A stretch of 64,000 nucleotides of DNA from Methanolobus tindarius DSM 2278 (GCF_000504205.1 NZ_AZAJ01000001.1:2392879-2456878), one strand, 5' to 3'. Positions 43,707 through 53,444 are shown, numbered from the stretch's first letter. The notes: a model not told the origin generated them from the sequence alone. Program-made: numbers and translations.

Positions 43707-44504
43707 TTATTCAATAGTGATTGCTGCGTATCCGACAACTCTTGATGTATCCCCGCTTACATCACCGCTGGTTGCATATTTGATAAGTGAGGCTTTGCTT
43801 GCACCCAGCTCTTTTGTAGCTGCAAGCATGGACGCTATCGGTCCAAACCCACATGCAGAAATACTCCTTTCTTCCCTGCGCCTATAAAACTCAGGAATAT
43901 CCATATCCAGTATGGCTTCTATCAGGTAAGTGTCCTGTTCTTTTGCAACAGAATCCGGCTGATAGTGTGTAAAGTCACTGGATGCTATAAAAACCACTTT
44001 CTTTCCGGTAGCTTTTACTGCACGGGCAACTTCTACTCCTACTTCCATTGCAGTTTCTTCGTCCTGAAGTCCCATGCATATTGGAAGTATTGAAAAGTCA
44101 TTGCCAAAACGATATTGCAAAAATGGTATCTGCACTTCTATGGAATGCTCAAAATGATGTGCAAGCTCATCAAAGTCTATTATGGATCCGGCTAGCTGCT
44201 TTCCTATTTCCCTGTCTGTTTCGATAACTCCAAGGGGAGTTGTCCAACTGTCCTGGGAAAGAGCTACTGCAGACCCATATCCTGTATGATTCGGACCAAA
44301 CAGGATGTATGTATCTGCTTTTGGAAGCCGGGCATATGCATGCGCTGCCACTTCTCCGGAATAGATATATCCGGCGTGAGGTACGACAGCACCAAGGATG
44401 GGCTCCTCTGAGATGGCCACATCCTTAAAGCATCTGCTAAGTTCCTTTTTCAGACTCTTCGGATTTTGCGGGTAGAATTGACCGGCAACGGTTGTTTGTC
44501 TCAT
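43707..44504 (-). CDS. MEMO family protein
   Basis: A 265-residue MEMO1-like protein (AmmeMemoRadiSam system protein B type), structurally related to non-haem iron dioxygenases. His residues expected for the metal site are visible: VVPHAGYIYSGEVAAHAYA near residue 46 and FGPNHTG near 75, plus DFTHYQPD near 180. The start is placed at the fourth codon after the first ATG because GGTG is correctly spaced before it (ATG 44504, MRQTTVAGQF). Universal in this ribosomal/lipid cluster of euryarchaea, with biochemical role unresolved. Confidence 0.9.
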   Translation of the reverse strand: MRQTTVAGQFYPQNPKSLKKELSRCFKDVAISEEPILGAVVPHAGYIYSGEVAAHAYARLPKADTYILFGPNHTGYGSAVALSQDSWTTPLGVIETDREIGKQLAGSIIDFDELAHHFEHSIEVQIPFLQYRFGNDFSILPICMGLQDEETAMEVGVEVARAVKATGKKVVFIASSDFTHYQPDSVAKEQDTYLIEAILDMDIPEFYRRREERSISACGFGPIASMLAATKELGASKASLIKYATSGDVSGDTSRVVGYAAITIE

Positions 44505-44576
44505 ACTACTGATCACCCTATATTATTCTATAAGGGTTTTTGATTATATGTAGTATGCTTTTAACAAGTTGTCAGT

Positions 44577-45233
44577 TCAGACTCCTGCTTCAAAGTCTTC
44601 AAGTTCATAAGTGAACATTGAGTCATTGGACTTTGCAATCTCTCTTGCAAGCAGCCAGTAAACAAGGGAAAGTGCCTTTCTACCCTTGTTGTTTGTTGGG
44701 ATTACAAGGTCAACGTTTGATGTCATGTTGTTAGTGTCACAGAGTGCGACAACAGGAATTCCTACATTTACAGTTTCCTTGATTACCTGTGCGTCACCGG
44801 TTGGGTCGGTTACGATTACTACATCAGGTTCGTAGAAGTTTTCGACCTTAGGGTTTGTAAGTGTTCCTGGTATGAATCTTCCTACCATTGACTTCGCACC
44901 GATTGCTTTTGCGAACATCTTTGCAGGGAACTGGCCATACTGTCTTGCGGAAACCACAAGTATTCTCTGTGGGTCGTAATTTGCAAGGAATGCAGCTGCA
45001 AGCTTTATTCTCTCGTCGGTTGCCTGAATATCAAGTACGTAAAGACCATCTGTTCTGACACGGTACACGAATTTCATCATGTTCTCGGTCTTCTGCTGGG
45101 TACCGATGTGTACGCCTGCTGCAAGGTACTCGTCTATAGGTACAAGGGAAGTTGTTTTCGCTTCCTCTCCTGCCTCGGTTATTGTTTCTTCAGTAGTAAC
45201 TTCATTAGTTGTAGTTTCTTCAATTGAATCCAT
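44577..45233 (-). CDS. rpsB: 30S ribosomal protein S2
   Basis: A 218-residue ribosomal protein of the small subunit. [20 protein letters not shown] near residue 38 and the later [33 protein letters not shown] and [20 protein letters not shown] are archaeal S2 hallmarks. An acidic Thr/Glu-rich extension of about 30 residues precedes the core ([20 protein letters not shown]), common in haloadapted or methylotrophic methanogens. It is 25 bp downstream of rpoK; the enolase gene often placed between them in archaea is absent here. Confidence 0.97.
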   Translation of the reverse strand: MDSIEETTTNEVTTEETITEAGEEAKTTSLVPIDEYLAAGVHIGTQQKTENMMKFVYRVRTDGLYVLDIQATDERIKLAAAFLANYDPQRILVVSARQYGQFPAKMFAKAIGAKSMVGRFIPGTLTNPKVENFYEPDVVIVTDPTGDAQVIKETVNVGIPVVALCDTNNMTSNVDLVIPTNNKGRKALSLVYWLLAREIAKSNDSMFTYELEDFEAGV

Positions 45234-45258
45234 AAAATCACCTTAATAAATTTGAAAA

Positions 45259-45435
45259 TTAAATCTCTCTCTTAACAGTAATTGGGATTACCCCAAGTTC
45301 GTATTCTCTCTTGGCAAGGAATAATGAGTTCATGCTTGGATCATCGATGAGCACCGGAGCTCCCATTGAAATCTGAAGTGCTCTCGCACCAACGATTCTT
45401 GCCTTTTCATACCTGGTGTAGTGTTCAGTAGTCAA
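45259..45435 (-). CDS. rpoK: RNA polymerase subunit K (RpoK)
   Basis: A 58-residue polymerase subunit (homologue of omega/Rpb6). The start is TTG 45435, supported by AGGTGATC just upstream (plus-strand 45437-45445). The protein begins [20 protein letters not shown] and ends [14 protein letters not shown]-x-A-R-I-x-G-x-R-A-L is the Rpb6/omega core, followed by SMGAPVLID. It sits between the structured intergenic region and rpsB. Confidence 0.93.
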   Translation of the reverse strand: MTTEHYTRYEKARIVGARALQISMGAPVLIDDPSMNSLFLAKREYELGVIPITVKREI

Positions 45436-45569
45436 TAGATCACCTGATCAAAATACATATAGAAATATCAACAGCCCATTTATAGATAGCTACCCCTATT
45501 GCTTCCAAAAAGTGTTCCTGTATGAATAGCCATTAATGCGGTCAATGATAACCCTGATAAATAAATTTT

Positions 45570-45719
45570 ATTCGGAATCCCTCCGAATGTGGTCATATAT
45601 TGTTTCAGATCAAACCAGTATGGTTTATTGAAGGGCATGGACCACTGAGATTTTTTCTCAGTTTCCGACGTATTTTTGCGTAGCAAATACATGTGTCCCA
45701 TACGTCGTATGATGGTCCA
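45570..45719 (-). ncRNA. Candidate structured RNA between rpoN and rpoK
   Basis: A run of perfect stems in the rpoN-rpoK gap. TGGACCA (45638-45644) pairs with TGGTCCA (45713-45719) and encloses two hairpins: CTGAGA/TCTCAG (45645-45661) and CGACGTAT/ATACGTCG (45666-45673 with 45700-45707, containing an inner TTTGC/GCAAA), giving a three-way junction. Downstream on the minus strand follow AAACC/GGTTT (45612-45626) and ATTCGGA/TCCGAAT (45570-45588). A 73-residue ORF overlaps but looks accidental. Could be a stable small RNA processed from the operon, a regulatory leader for rpoK-rpsB, or an attenuator. It lacks tRNA features. Confidence 0.5.
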
Positions 45720-45739
45720 GGCAACCTTGTGGTCCCCTC

Positions 45740-45928
45740 TTACTGGTATGGGGCAAGTGTATCTACTAGCTCGACGTGTGAAAGGATCATCCTTCTGCAG
45801 CAGTAACGAACAACACCAAGGTCATCCAGTACAGCAGCCGCGTCTTCACCTTCAGCAACACGCTGTTTGTATTCTTCCCAAACGTTTGAGACAACTTTTC
45901 CACAGCTGAAACATCGAACTGGTAACAT
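45740..45928 (-). CDS. rpoN: RNA polymerase subunit N (RpoN)
   Basis: A 62-residue zinc-bundle polymerase subunit (homologue of Rpb10). The signature MLPVRCFSCGKVV opens the protein and RYCCRRM near residue 42 supplies the paired Cys, with CxxC...CC zinc binding. Part of the L18e-L13-S9-RpoN-RpoK-S2 cluster. A short GC stem (CCCC at 45734-45737 with GGGG at 45750-45753) spans its stop codon. Confidence 0.96.
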   Translation of the reverse strand: MLPVRCFSCGKVVSNVWEEYKQRVAEGEDAAAVLDDLGVVRYCCRRMILSHVELVDTLAPYQ

Positions 45929-45936
45929 CTTTTCGC

Positions 45937-46341
45937 CTACCTGTATGATTTCTGATATTTGGCACGTGCACCTGGTCCACCAAACTTCTTGGTTTCCTTC
46001 TGCCTGGAGTCGTTTACCAGGAGATTACGGTCGTATGCCATGTAAGTATCTCTGAGGGCTGTATCATTGGTCCAGTCTACAATGCCTCTTGCAATTGCAG
46101 TTCTTGCAGCACTTGCCTGACCGATAATTCCGCCGCCTTTTACTATTACATCTATGTCCACGCTTTCAGCAGTCTCGCCTGCAAGCATAACCGCTTCTGT
46201 GATCTTGAGTTTTGCAAATTCCGGGTCAAAGATTTCCAGTGGCTTCTTGTTGATGCGCACCTTTCCGGTTCCCTTCTTCACTGTTGCGCGTGCAATAGCT
46301 GTCTTCTTTTTACCTGATGAGGTTATAACTTTAGTAGTCAT
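45937..46341 (-). CDS. rps9: 30S ribosomal protein S9
   Basis: A 134-residue ribosomal protein. The N-terminal [20 protein letters not shown] and the C-terminal tail with [11 protein letters not shown], whose end contacts the P-site tRNA, are typical of S9. It is followed after eight bases by rpoN and preceded by L13 with a 17-bp gap. Confidence 0.97.
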   Translation of the reverse strand: MTTKVITSSGKKKTAIARATVKKGTGKVRINKKPLEIFDPEFAKLKITEAVMLAGETAESVDIDVIVKGGGIIGQASAARTAIARGIVDWTNDTALRDTYMAYDRNLLVNDSRQKETKKFGGPGARAKYQKSYR

Positions 46342-46358
46342 TATGATCTTCCTCCTTC

Positions 46359-46778
46359 TTAGAACTTAGCACCGAGTTTCTTACTGAGGTCGCCGAGTTT
46401 GAGGTACTTGTTTGAACTGAGACGGTCCATGTTTGCCTCTTCAATCTTTATACATTCCTTGTTTTCGAGTTCCACTGGAATGCCAACGTATACCTTAAGG
46501 TTAGCCATTGCTGCTCTTCCCCTTGCACGTTTGTAAGGGAGCATACCTCTTACTGTTCTCTTAAGAATGCGGTCTGGTCTCTTTGGGAAATAAGGACCGA
46601 ATTCAGGCTTTCCTCTTCTCAGTGTTTCATCGTACTCTCTCATTGTGGTGTACTTTGATCCAGAGATTACTGCCTTTTCAGCATTGACGATCTCGACCTT
46701 CTCACCAGCAAGCAGCTTTTTTGCAACAGTACTTGCAAGCCTGCCCATAATAAGTCCTTCTGCATCGATAATTGTCAT
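46359..46778 (-). CDS. rpl13: 50S ribosomal protein L13
   Basis: A 139-residue ribosomal protein. Start ATG 46778 is preferred over the GTG three codons upstream because GGTGA is placed six bases before it. [20 protein letters not shown] at the start and [20 protein letters not shown] plus [15 protein letters not shown] are L13 hallmarks. Cotranscribed with L18e and S9. Confidence 0.97.
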   Translation of the reverse strand: MTIIDAEGLIMGRLASTVAKKLLAGEKVEIVNAEKAVISGSKYTTMREYDETLRRGKPEFGPYFPKRPDRILKRTVRGMLPYKRARGRAAMANLKVYVGIPVELENKECIKIEEANMDRLSSNKYLKLGDLSKKLGAKF

Positions 46779-46787
46779 CTTCTTCAC

Positions 46788-47168
46788 CTACTGCAAGATC
46801 TTGATACCTGAACCCTTTGGGTTCTCTTCCATGATCTGTTCAATGGTCAGGCATTTGCCACCAACCTCTGCGATCTTGTCCATTGCAGTTGCGCTGAAGT
46901 TGTATGCAACAACGGTGACTTCCTTTTCAAGGAGTCCTGCACCAAGTACTTTTCCTGCAATAAGGACAGTTTCTCCATCCTTTGCGTACCTGTTGATCTT
47001 ACTGAGGTTTACCTGTGCATAATTCTTGCCAGGTTTTTCCAGCCTCTTAGCCACATCTCTCCAGATTGCGACTTCGTTCAGGCGTGACCCTTCCTTCAGT
47101 GCTGCAATGAGCACAGGAGTACGAGGGTTTGTCTTTCTTTGGATTTTTACGTTTGTAGTCTTGCTCAT
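46788..47168 (-). CDS. rpl18e: 50S ribosomal protein L18e
   Basis: A 126-residue archaeal/eukaryotic-type ribosomal protein. ATG 47168 (MSKTTNVKIQ) follows a full GGAGG; a longer frame to 47183 begins upstream of this SD and is not used. RKTNPRTPVLIAALKEGSRL and the YNFSATAMDKIAEVGGKC segment identify L18e. First gene of the leftward cluster, so the main promoter lies in 47169-47301. Confidence 0.96.
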   Translation of the reverse strand: MSKTTNVKIQRKTNPRTPVLIAALKEGSRLNEVAIWRDVAKRLEKPGKNYAQVNLSKINRYAKDGETVLIAGKVLGAGLLEKEVTVVAYNFSATAMDKIAEVGGKCLTIEQIMEENPKGSGIKILQ

Positions 47169-47301
47169 AATGTTCCTCCGCAAGAGTTTGTCTCACTCAC
47201 GCACGATGTGCGTTCGAACATCCGTTAGGTGTCAGTTAAGTAAGAACATAGGGTCTGTAAACTCAGACTGGTGTCTGAATAACATTAATAGTACATAAAG
47301 A
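47169..47301 (-). other. Leader/promoter of ribosomal cluster
   Basis: A 133-bp gap upstream of rpl18e with two small perfect hairpins: TCAGAC/GTCTGA (47263-47278) and CGCAC/GTGCG (47200-47212). A leader of this size with hairpins could host autoregulation. A tRNA, often present at this spot in other archaea, was looked for and not found. Confidence 0.4.
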
Positions 47302-47778
47302 TTATGTGGATTTTTCCCCGGTTCTAAATACTTTATCAAAAACACGGTCATAAATAGAATCAATATTGCATCCAATTTCTCTTGCAACCAGAAGTCCTGC
47401 TACCTCTATGTCAACAAGGTCTCCAAGCTCCTCCTGCTTCTTATTGATCATTACTATAGTGTCTTTAGTATTCTTTCCGCAGCTGGCAACGATCATGGCA
47501 ATAATGTCTTCTATTATTGATCTTTCCTGAAACAAAGAACCAGAAGGTTTGAATCCATGAGGTATCTCTATTTTTGAAATATCAAATGCAGGAATCAGTT
47601 CTGCCCCTTCAAACTTTAGTAAGTGTGCCCCTATTGCTTTATCCCTTATTTTAGATGCAGCGTCAGGTGCCATCCATTTCATATCAAAGGACAGCACGAA
47701 TTCAAAATCCTTAATTGACAGGGATTTTTTATTATTTCTTTTGAAAGGGGTTGCTGCAACAAGCATCAGCTCGTCCAT
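47302..47778 (-). CDS. DUF2240 family protein
   Basis: A 158-residue protein matching the archaeal DUF2240 family: MLVAATPFKRNNKKSLSIKD at the start, FVLSFDMKWMAPDAASKIRD in the middle (a winged-helix-like DNA-binding core), then EVAGLLVAREIGCNID at the end. Function is unknown; the family is confined to euryarchaea. Its ATG overlaps the TGA of the upstream gene by one base. Confidence 0.8.
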   Translation of the reverse strand: MDELMLVAATPFKRNNKKSLSIKDFEFVLSFDMKWMAPDAASKIRDKAIGAHLLKFEGAELIPAFDISKIEIPHGFKPSGSLFQERSIIEDIIAMIVASCGKNTKDTIVMINKKQEELGDLVDIEVAGLLVAREIGCNIDSIYDRVFDKVFRTGEKST

Positions 47779-48260
47779 CAGGAACCTCTGCGAAGTTCAT
47801 CAATAATGGTATCAGCAACTCTGCCGCATTCAGTTCTCTTCGGACCGTCTATGTGATTTATCTGCAGGACAAGCAGTTCATGCTCAAGAATGGCCCTTAC
47901 AAGATAGATATCTCCCCGGAAAGGTACGCGGTTGTACTTTCCATCAAGGTAGCTGTATCTCAGGTGAATTCTGAAATCCACAATACCTTCAGGGTCAAGT
48001 GTATCAAGCACTCCTTCAACAGTATCATAATTGAGAGGCGAGAAGTCTATTCCATTTGCAACAATTTCCACACCTATCTCCCTTTTAGCCTGGATACGGT
48101 GTCCTCTCTTGGTTACTGATTCGGTAACGAACATACCGAACTTACCATCCATATTTGCCATCACTTTCACAAAAAAAGGAAGGTCCGAATGGTAGCGGTA
48201 TTTTTGTTCAAACTCCACAGTCCTGTGCGGAAATCGATGATATATTCGCTTTCGCATCAT
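47778..48260 (-). CDS. Conserved methanogen protein, unknown
   Basis: A 160-residue basic protein with mixed strands and helices (YRYHSDLPFFVKVMANMDGK, FGMFVTESVTKRGHRIQAKR, then VDFRIHLRYSYLDGKYNRV). No membrane segment and no known motif. Translationally coupled to the DUF2240 gene, so the two probably act together. Composition is typical of a core gene. Confidence 0.75.
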   Translation of the reverse strand: MMRKRIYHRFPHRTVEFEQKYRYHSDLPFFVKVMANMDGKFGMFVTESVTKRGHRIQAKREIGVEIVANGIDFSPLNYDTVEGVLDTLDPEGIVDFRIHLRYSYLDGKYNRVPFRGDIYLVRAILEHELLVLQINHIDGPKRTECGRVADTIIDELRRGS

Positions 48261-48310
48261 TTTTAACTGCTACCATCCTTTTAGTTTATAATAATTTCTG
48301 GATTCAATTC

Positions 48311-49882
48311 TTATAATTTGATGAGCTTAGCATCGATAATTCCTTCAACCGCTCTCATCTCTTTCAATATACCCTCAGGTACTTCTGAATCAACATTAAG
48401 CACCATTATGGTAGTTCCTCCTATTTCAGCTCTTCCTACCTGCATACCGGATATATTAATGTCATTCTTTCCAAGTACAAGGCAGCATGGTCCGATGACA
48501 TTTGGTTTGTTAACGTGTTTTGCAACAATCATATGTCCTGCCGGCACAATATCTACATGCTCTCCATTGACAATGATAATCTTTCCTTTACCACCAACAA
48601 CAGTACCACCAATAGATACTTTCTCATCACCCATAGTGACTTCTATCTTTATTGTGGAGCTGAACTCTTCTGTGGTTTCGGATTTGCTTTCAATAACTTC
48701 AACTTTCCTGGACTTGGCAAGGGCGCCTGCGTTCACATAGTTTACTGCAGAACCGAGTGCAACCTGAAGCATTCCTTTAATAGCAGCCACAGTTACAGGT
48801 CTTGTATCTTTCTCAGCAATGTCGCCGTTATATGATATTGAAATCTTCTCGTAGTTTTTACCGAGGAGTTGCGCACATGCATTGCTCATTGTCTCAGCAA
48901 GCTGGATATAAGGAGCAAGCATTGTCATAAGTTCTGGTTTTACGGAAGGAATGTTAATTGCATTCTTTGCAGTTCCTCCGTTAAGTACAGCCACAACTTC
49001 TTCTGCAACGGAAACAGCCACATTTATCTGTGCTTCCTTAGTTGAAGCGCCCAGATGCGGAGTAACTATAATGTTCTTACAGTCAATAAGTGGTCCGTCA
49101 AACGGTGGTTCACTGGTGAAAACATCTATTGCTGCACCTGCTATTCTCTCACTGTTAAGAGCTTCTGCAAGAGCTTCTTCATTAATGATACCTCCACGCG
49201 CACAATTGATGATTCTTGCGTTGCTTTTCATCATGCCAAATTCTTCAGTATCGATGATATTTCTGGTATCTTTTGTAAGTGGTGTGTGAACTGTAATGAA
49301 ATCAGCTTCTTTTGCGATTTCCTGAACGGACATCATCTTTACACCCATCTCCTTTGCTCTCTCATCTGAGACAAAAGGATCGTATGCAAGGATATTCATA
49401 TTCATTCCCTGTGCTCTTTTGGCAACCTCAGCACCAATACGTCCAAGTCCGATTACACCAAGGGTCTTTCCATTGACTTCAACTCCCATGAATTTGCTGC
49501 GTTCCCACTTTTTGGATTTGAGGGATGCATCAGCCTGTGGCACATTCCTTGCAAGTGCCATCATCATGGCAATGGTATGCTCTGCGGCAGAAAGCATGTT
49601 ACCTTCAGGCGCATTGACTACTATTATTCCCTTCTCTGTTGCTGCTTCTACATCAACATTGTCTACACCAACGCCTGCCCTGCCTACTATCTTCATCTTG
49701 TCGGCAGCCTCGATGACCTTTCTTGTAACCTGTGTTCCGCTTCTTATGACAAGCGCGTCATATTCCGGTATTTTCTCAACAAGTTCCTCTTCGGAAAGTT
49801 TTGTAATAACATCAACTGTGAAATGCTGCTGAAGTATTGTTAATCCCTGTTCTGATAATGGATCACTGACTAGTACTTTCAT
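48311..49882 (-). CDS. serA: D-3-phosphoglycerate dehydrogenase
   Basis: A 523-residue long-form SerA making 3-phosphohydroxypyruvate, the first step of serine synthesis. ATG 49882 follows GGAGATAG; the nine-codon extension upstream is not used. NAD-binding LGVIGLGRIGAEVAKRAQGM lies near residue 142; catalytic residues fall in NCARGGIINEEAL (Arg near 232) and TPHLGASTKEAQ (His near 280). The ASB domain and the C-terminal ACT domain (VLNVDSEVPEGILKEMRAVE near 490) that senses serine are both present. Confidence 0.95.
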   Translation of the reverse strand: MKVLVSDPLSEQGLTILQQHFTVDVITKLSEEELVEKIPEYDALVIRSGTQVTRKVIEAADKMKIVGRAGVGVDNVDVEAATEKGIIVVNAPEGNMLSAAEHTIAMMMALARNVPQADASLKSKKWERSKFMGVEVNGKTLGVIGLGRIGAEVAKRAQGMNMNILAYDPFVSDERAKEMGVKMMSVQEIAKEADFITVHTPLTKDTRNIIDTEEFGMMKSNARIINCARGGIINEEALAEALNSERIAGAAIDVFTSEPPFDGPLIDCKNIIVTPHLGASTKEAQINVAVSVAEEVVAVLNGGTAKNAINIPSVKPELMTMLAPYIQLAETMSNACAQLLGKNYEKISISYNGDIAEKDTRPVTVAAIKGMLQVALGSAVNYVNAGALAKSRKVEVIESKSETTEEFSSTIKIEVTMGDEKVSIGGTVVGGKGKIIIVNGEHVDIVPAGHMIVAKHVNKPNVIGPCCLVLGKNDINISGMQVGRAEIGGTTIMVLNVDSEVPEGILKEMRAVEGIIDAKLIKL

Positions 49883-50335
49883 TTTGTCTATCTCCGCAGA
49901 TAAGTGCAATAATTATTGCGCATTTTGATTTTATAGGTTTAAAGGACAAATGCAATTATATCTTTTTCTACATAATGTCCTTAAGGTTTTATTTCGTTCA
50001 AGTGACCTCAACCTATTTTAACCTACTTTGTAAATGCGCCATTTTACATATACTTGTCTCTTTAAGAATTTAAGTGCGTAATAATATAAAGAAGAATTGT
50101 AAAGAAATATGCACTTTGTGACTAAAATCAGTTCAATGTAATTAATGGTCTCTCTTTTTACTCCGTCATATTTTTTATTTGTTACTCACACTGCTTATTT
50201 TTTTAATCGGGATTAAATAGGAAGCTATATATAAAATATTCTATATTTGCCTTATGTAAGCCTAAATGCCCTTGAAAAAGAATTAAAGCATGAATTATGC
50301 TGAAATGAATTTTTCTTTCTGTAGTAGGAACGTAT
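49883..50335. other. Divergent promoter region serA/kinase
   Basis: A 453-bp non-coding region. TATATATAAA at 50226-50235 is a strong TATA for the kinase, giving a leader of about 80 nt that carries AGGA before ATG 50336. Upstream of serA the sequence is T-rich. No ORF or RNA gene seen. Confidence 0.55.
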
Positions 50336-52726
50336 ATGAGAAAAGACGTAAGTATAATCCTGATTTCAATATGTTTCGGTCTGACATTTTTAATTGCAGA
50401 TACTTACATAGCCCATCTACTCTTTTCCGTGAATATACTGCCTTTTTCAATTGAAGAAAAAGAGACTTTTTATGACTTTTACGTCAGATCCTTTGTATTT
50501 CTTGGTTTTCTTCTTTTTGGGATGACAGTTTCAAAAATGGCTCAGAAATGTCATTTTGCAGAAAATGAACTCCTGTCCCAGTTAAGGTTTGAAAACCTTG
50601 TTGCAGAGATTTCTTCAAACTTCATTGGAAAGAAATCAGAAGATATTGATAATGCTATTAAGCAGTCACTTAAAAAAATGGCAGACTTTGCAGATGCTGA
50701 TCGCAGTTATCTAATATTACTGTCCCTGGAACCGGACTCCAATGATACGGTATATCAATGGCACACTAATAATGATGACAATAGAAAAATTTACAATTAC
50801 CCTGGTCGCGATTTTCCATGGTGGATGGAAAAAATGGCCAGTCCCGAGATTGTCCATATACCCGATACATCTAAATTACCACCTTCTGCCAGTAAGGAAA
50901 AAACAGTATTGCAGGAGGAATGCATAGAATCCGTACTTTCCATACCTTTACAGTCAGATGGGAAAATGATTGGTTTTCTTGGATTTGATACCATTGGGCG
51001 AAAAAAACAATGGCCACAGAATTATATAAAGCTCATGAGAGTTGTCGGGGATATTTTTATCGACAGTATCGAACGAAAAAAAGCAGAAGAATCTATACTT
51101 ATGCATCGTGAAAGGCTGTCAAGGGCTCAGGAAATTTCGCATGTGGGAAGCTGGGAGGTAGACATGCGTACAAAGAAACATTTCTGGTCAGACGAAATGT
51201 ATCACTTAATGGGTTACTCTCCTGATGAAATAAACATTGGAAGAGAACACTATTATGAAAGAATGCACCCGGAAGACAGGGAAGCTTTCACTTCATGCGT
51301 AGAACTGGCACTTTCCATACCCGGATACAAATTTGACATTAAAACCAGGTTTATAAAAAAAAATGGAAGCATCTGTATCCTGCATTCTCTTGGTGAAGTT
51401 ACATGGGACAGTGAAGGTAGGCAAATGCTTTTCCAGGGAACAACCCAGGATATAACAGAAATATCCCTTGCACAGGAAGATTTACAAAGAAAAAACCGCA
51501 ATCTTGTGATACTCCAGTCCACAGCCATGATAGCTGCAAGCTCAATGGAAATGGAGGATTTCCTCAGGGATATTCTTAAAGAAATAAACTCATACGTTGG
51601 ATGTTCTGCAGGTTCTGTTTATCTTTTTAATTCCACTGAGCACAGTTTTAATCTATGCTCTTCTACAGGTTTCAGGGATAAGATTGTAGAAAGATTAGAT
51701 TGCTTAAAGGAAGATGATCCTCTGTTCAAACTGATTCCGGACGCCAAGAAAACATGGATTACGGGAAAAGTTGATGAGATAGAGGGATGCCTGAAATGGA
51801 TCATCAATTCCGAATGCATCGGCAAACTGGTTTATATCCCTATTATGGCCCGTGAGAACCTTGTAGGTGTTATTTTATTACTGCCTGATCAGGATACTGT
51901 TATCTCAAAATCTGATCTTAACATACTGGGTAATGTGGGTCGCCAGATAGGTATAACTGTGGAGAATATACGTCTTCTTAACGAGACTCGCAACGCCTAT
52001 GAGGAATTGAAATCACTTGATAGGATGAAAGATGAGTTTGTTGCCAATATTACTCATGAACTAAAAACCCCTCTCATATCCATAAAAGGGTATAGTGAAG
52101 TAATATATGAGGGTCTTCTGGGTGAGCTGGAAGACAAGCAGAAGCAGTGTATGAAGATTATTGTTTCCAATTCCGAACGTCTGGAAAGGCTGATAGAATC
52201 ATTACTTAATATGAATTCCCTGTATTTTGAAAAATATCATGTGCTGTCACCTATATACCTGAAAGATGTCATGGAAAATGCAATTACAAGCCTTTCAATG
52301 AAAACTGAGGAAAAAGAGATCAGTATCATTAAAGACTGTCCGGCTGACATGCATCTTGTTTACGGAAATTGTGAATTCCTGAAATACCTTTTTGTTTACA
52401 TTCTCGACAATGCTGTCAAATTCTCTTCAAAAGGGTCTAAAGTCATCATTAAGATAACTGAATCAGAGGCAGATGCTCATATAGCTGTAACTGACCATGG
52501 AATAGGTATCCCCGGCTCATGTATGGATAGGATATTTGACAGGTTTTATCAGGTAGACGGGTCAGCCACTCGTATTTATGGCGGAAATGGCCTTGGTCTT
52601 TATCTTTCAAAAAATATTGTGGAATTACATTCCGGAGCAATAGAAATTGAAAGTGAAGAAGGAGTGGGGACAACAGTGCACATCACCATTCCCCTGTTCA
52701 ATCCTGATATCCACGATTCTGAATGA
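50336..52726 (+). CDS. Membrane histidine kinase GAF-PAS-GAF
   Basis: A 796-residue sensor kinase. Two N-terminal helices (about residues 7-32 and 52-73) with a short outside loop, a GAF domain (about 90-245), a PAS domain (HVGSWEVDMRTKKHFWSDEM near 263-380), a second GAF (about 395-545), HisKA with the phosphoacceptor in ITHELKTPLISIKGYSEV (near 580), and HATPase with N box ILDNAVKFSS, G1 DHGIGIPG and G2 GGNGLGLYLS. Ligands are unknown. No response regulator is adjacent, as is common in Methanosarcinales. Convergent with AlaX, with four bases between stops. Confidence 0.93.
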   Translation: MRKDVSIILISICFGLTFLIADTYIAHLLFSVNILPFSIEEKETFYDFYVRSFVFLGFLLFGMTVSKMAQKCHFAENELLSQLRFENLVAEISSNFIGKKSEDIDNAIKQSLKKMADFADADRSYLILLSLEPDSNDTVYQWHTNNDDNRKIYNYPGRDFPWWMEKMASPEIVHIPDTSKLPPSASKEKTVLQEECIESVLSIPLQSDGKMIGFLGFDTIGRKKQWPQNYIKLMRVVGDIFIDSIERKKAEESILMHRERLSRAQEISHVGSWEVDMRTKKHFWSDEMYHLMGYSPDEINIGREHYYERMHPEDREAFTSCVELALSIPGYKFDIKTRFIKKNGSICILHSLGEVTWDSEGRQMLFQGTTQDITEISLAQEDLQRKNRNLVILQSTAMIAASSMEMEDFLRDILKEINSYVGCSAGSVYLFNSTEHSFNLCSSTGFRDKIVERLDCLKEDDPLFKLIPDAKKTWITGKVDEIEGCLKWIINSECIGKLVYIPIMARENLVGVILLLPDQDTVISKSDLNILGNVGRQIGITVENIRLLNETRNAYEELKSLDRMKDEFVANITHELKTPLISIKGYSEVIYEGLLGELEDKQKQCMKIIVSNSERLERLIESLLNMNSLYFEKYHVLSPIYLKDVMENAITSLSMKTEEKEISIIKDCPADMHLVYGNCEFLKYLFVYILDNAVKFSSKGSKVIIKITESEADAHIAVTDHGIGIPGSCMDRIFDRFYQVDGSATRIYGGNGLGLYLSKNIVELHSGAIEIESEEGVGTTVHITIPLFNPDIHDSE

Positions 52727-52730
52727 GTTC

Positions 52731-53444
52731 TCACTCATCTGCAAATTTAAAATATACTCTTCTGTTGTTTTTTCCTTTGTTTTCAGCTTTTATAATTGAT
52801 ATGTGTGGAATATCTCCGGTATTTGCAATGTGTGTTCCTCCGCATGCCTGCACATCAACATCAGGGATGCTGATTATTCTTATTTCTTCAATCTCAGGAG
52901 GGAATGCATCCTTGAGTTTGACAACTGAAGGAATGCTGAAAGCTTCTTCGCGTGGCATAATATCAATACTAACAGGGATATTGCGGTCAATAATCTCATT
53001 GACTTTGCTTTCGTATGATGCTATCTGCTCGCGGTCAAAGTCTTCCAGATTGAAATCCACACGAGTCTTATCCTCTCCAAGCTGGTTTCCGGTTATCATG
53101 GCACCAGTCTCACTATGAATAATTGCGCTAAGAATGTGACACGCAGTATGATACTGCATGAAACGGTATCTTCTGTCCCAGTCAATTATTCCCTTTACCT
53201 TATCTCCAGCTTTAAGTCCTGGATTTGAAACCTCATGGCTGATATCTGTTCCAAATTTACCGGCAAAGATTACAGGAAATTCAGTTCCATCTTTCCTGAC
53301 AAGTTTTCCTGTATCATTCGGCTGTCCGCCGGATTTAGGATAAAATGCAGTCTTATCCAGAACCACAAATTTGTCATCCTTTACACTTTCAACAGTTGCA
53401 TCAAACTCTTTCAGGTAACAATCAGTAAGGTATAGTTCTTCCAT
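52731..53444 (-). CDS. alaX: Alanyl-tRNA editing protein AlaX
   Basis: A 237-residue free-standing editing domain that deacylates Ser- or Gly-tRNA(Ala). Zinc ligands are HTACH (near 103-107) and CGGTH (near 205-209). An N-terminal glycine-rich beta segment (KTAFYPKSGGQPNDTGKLVR) corresponds to the AlaX-M type. Length fits AlaX-M. Archaea use these proteins alongside AlaRS. Confidence 0.93.
   Translation of the reverse strand: MEELYLTDCYLKEFDATVESVKDDKFVVLDKTAFYPKSGGQPNDTGKLVRKDGTEFPVIFAGKFGTDISHEVSNPGLKAGDKVKGIIDWDRRYRFMQYHTACHILSAIIHSETGAMITGNQLGEDKTRVDFNLEDFDREQIASYESKVNEIIDRNIPVSIDIMPREEAFSIPSVVKLKDAFPPEIEEIRIISIPDVDVQACGGTHIANTGDIPHISIIKAENKGKNNRRVYFKFADE

Noticed and set aside
45480-45701. 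73-codon minus-strand frame between rpoN and rpoK
   Set aside because: No SD, no recognisable fold, and it overlaps several perfect RNA stems; kept only as an alternative in the finding.
47169-47301. Possible tRNA upstream of rpl18e (GTTCGAAC seen)
   Set aside because: No acceptor or anticodon stem fits; only small hairpins are present.
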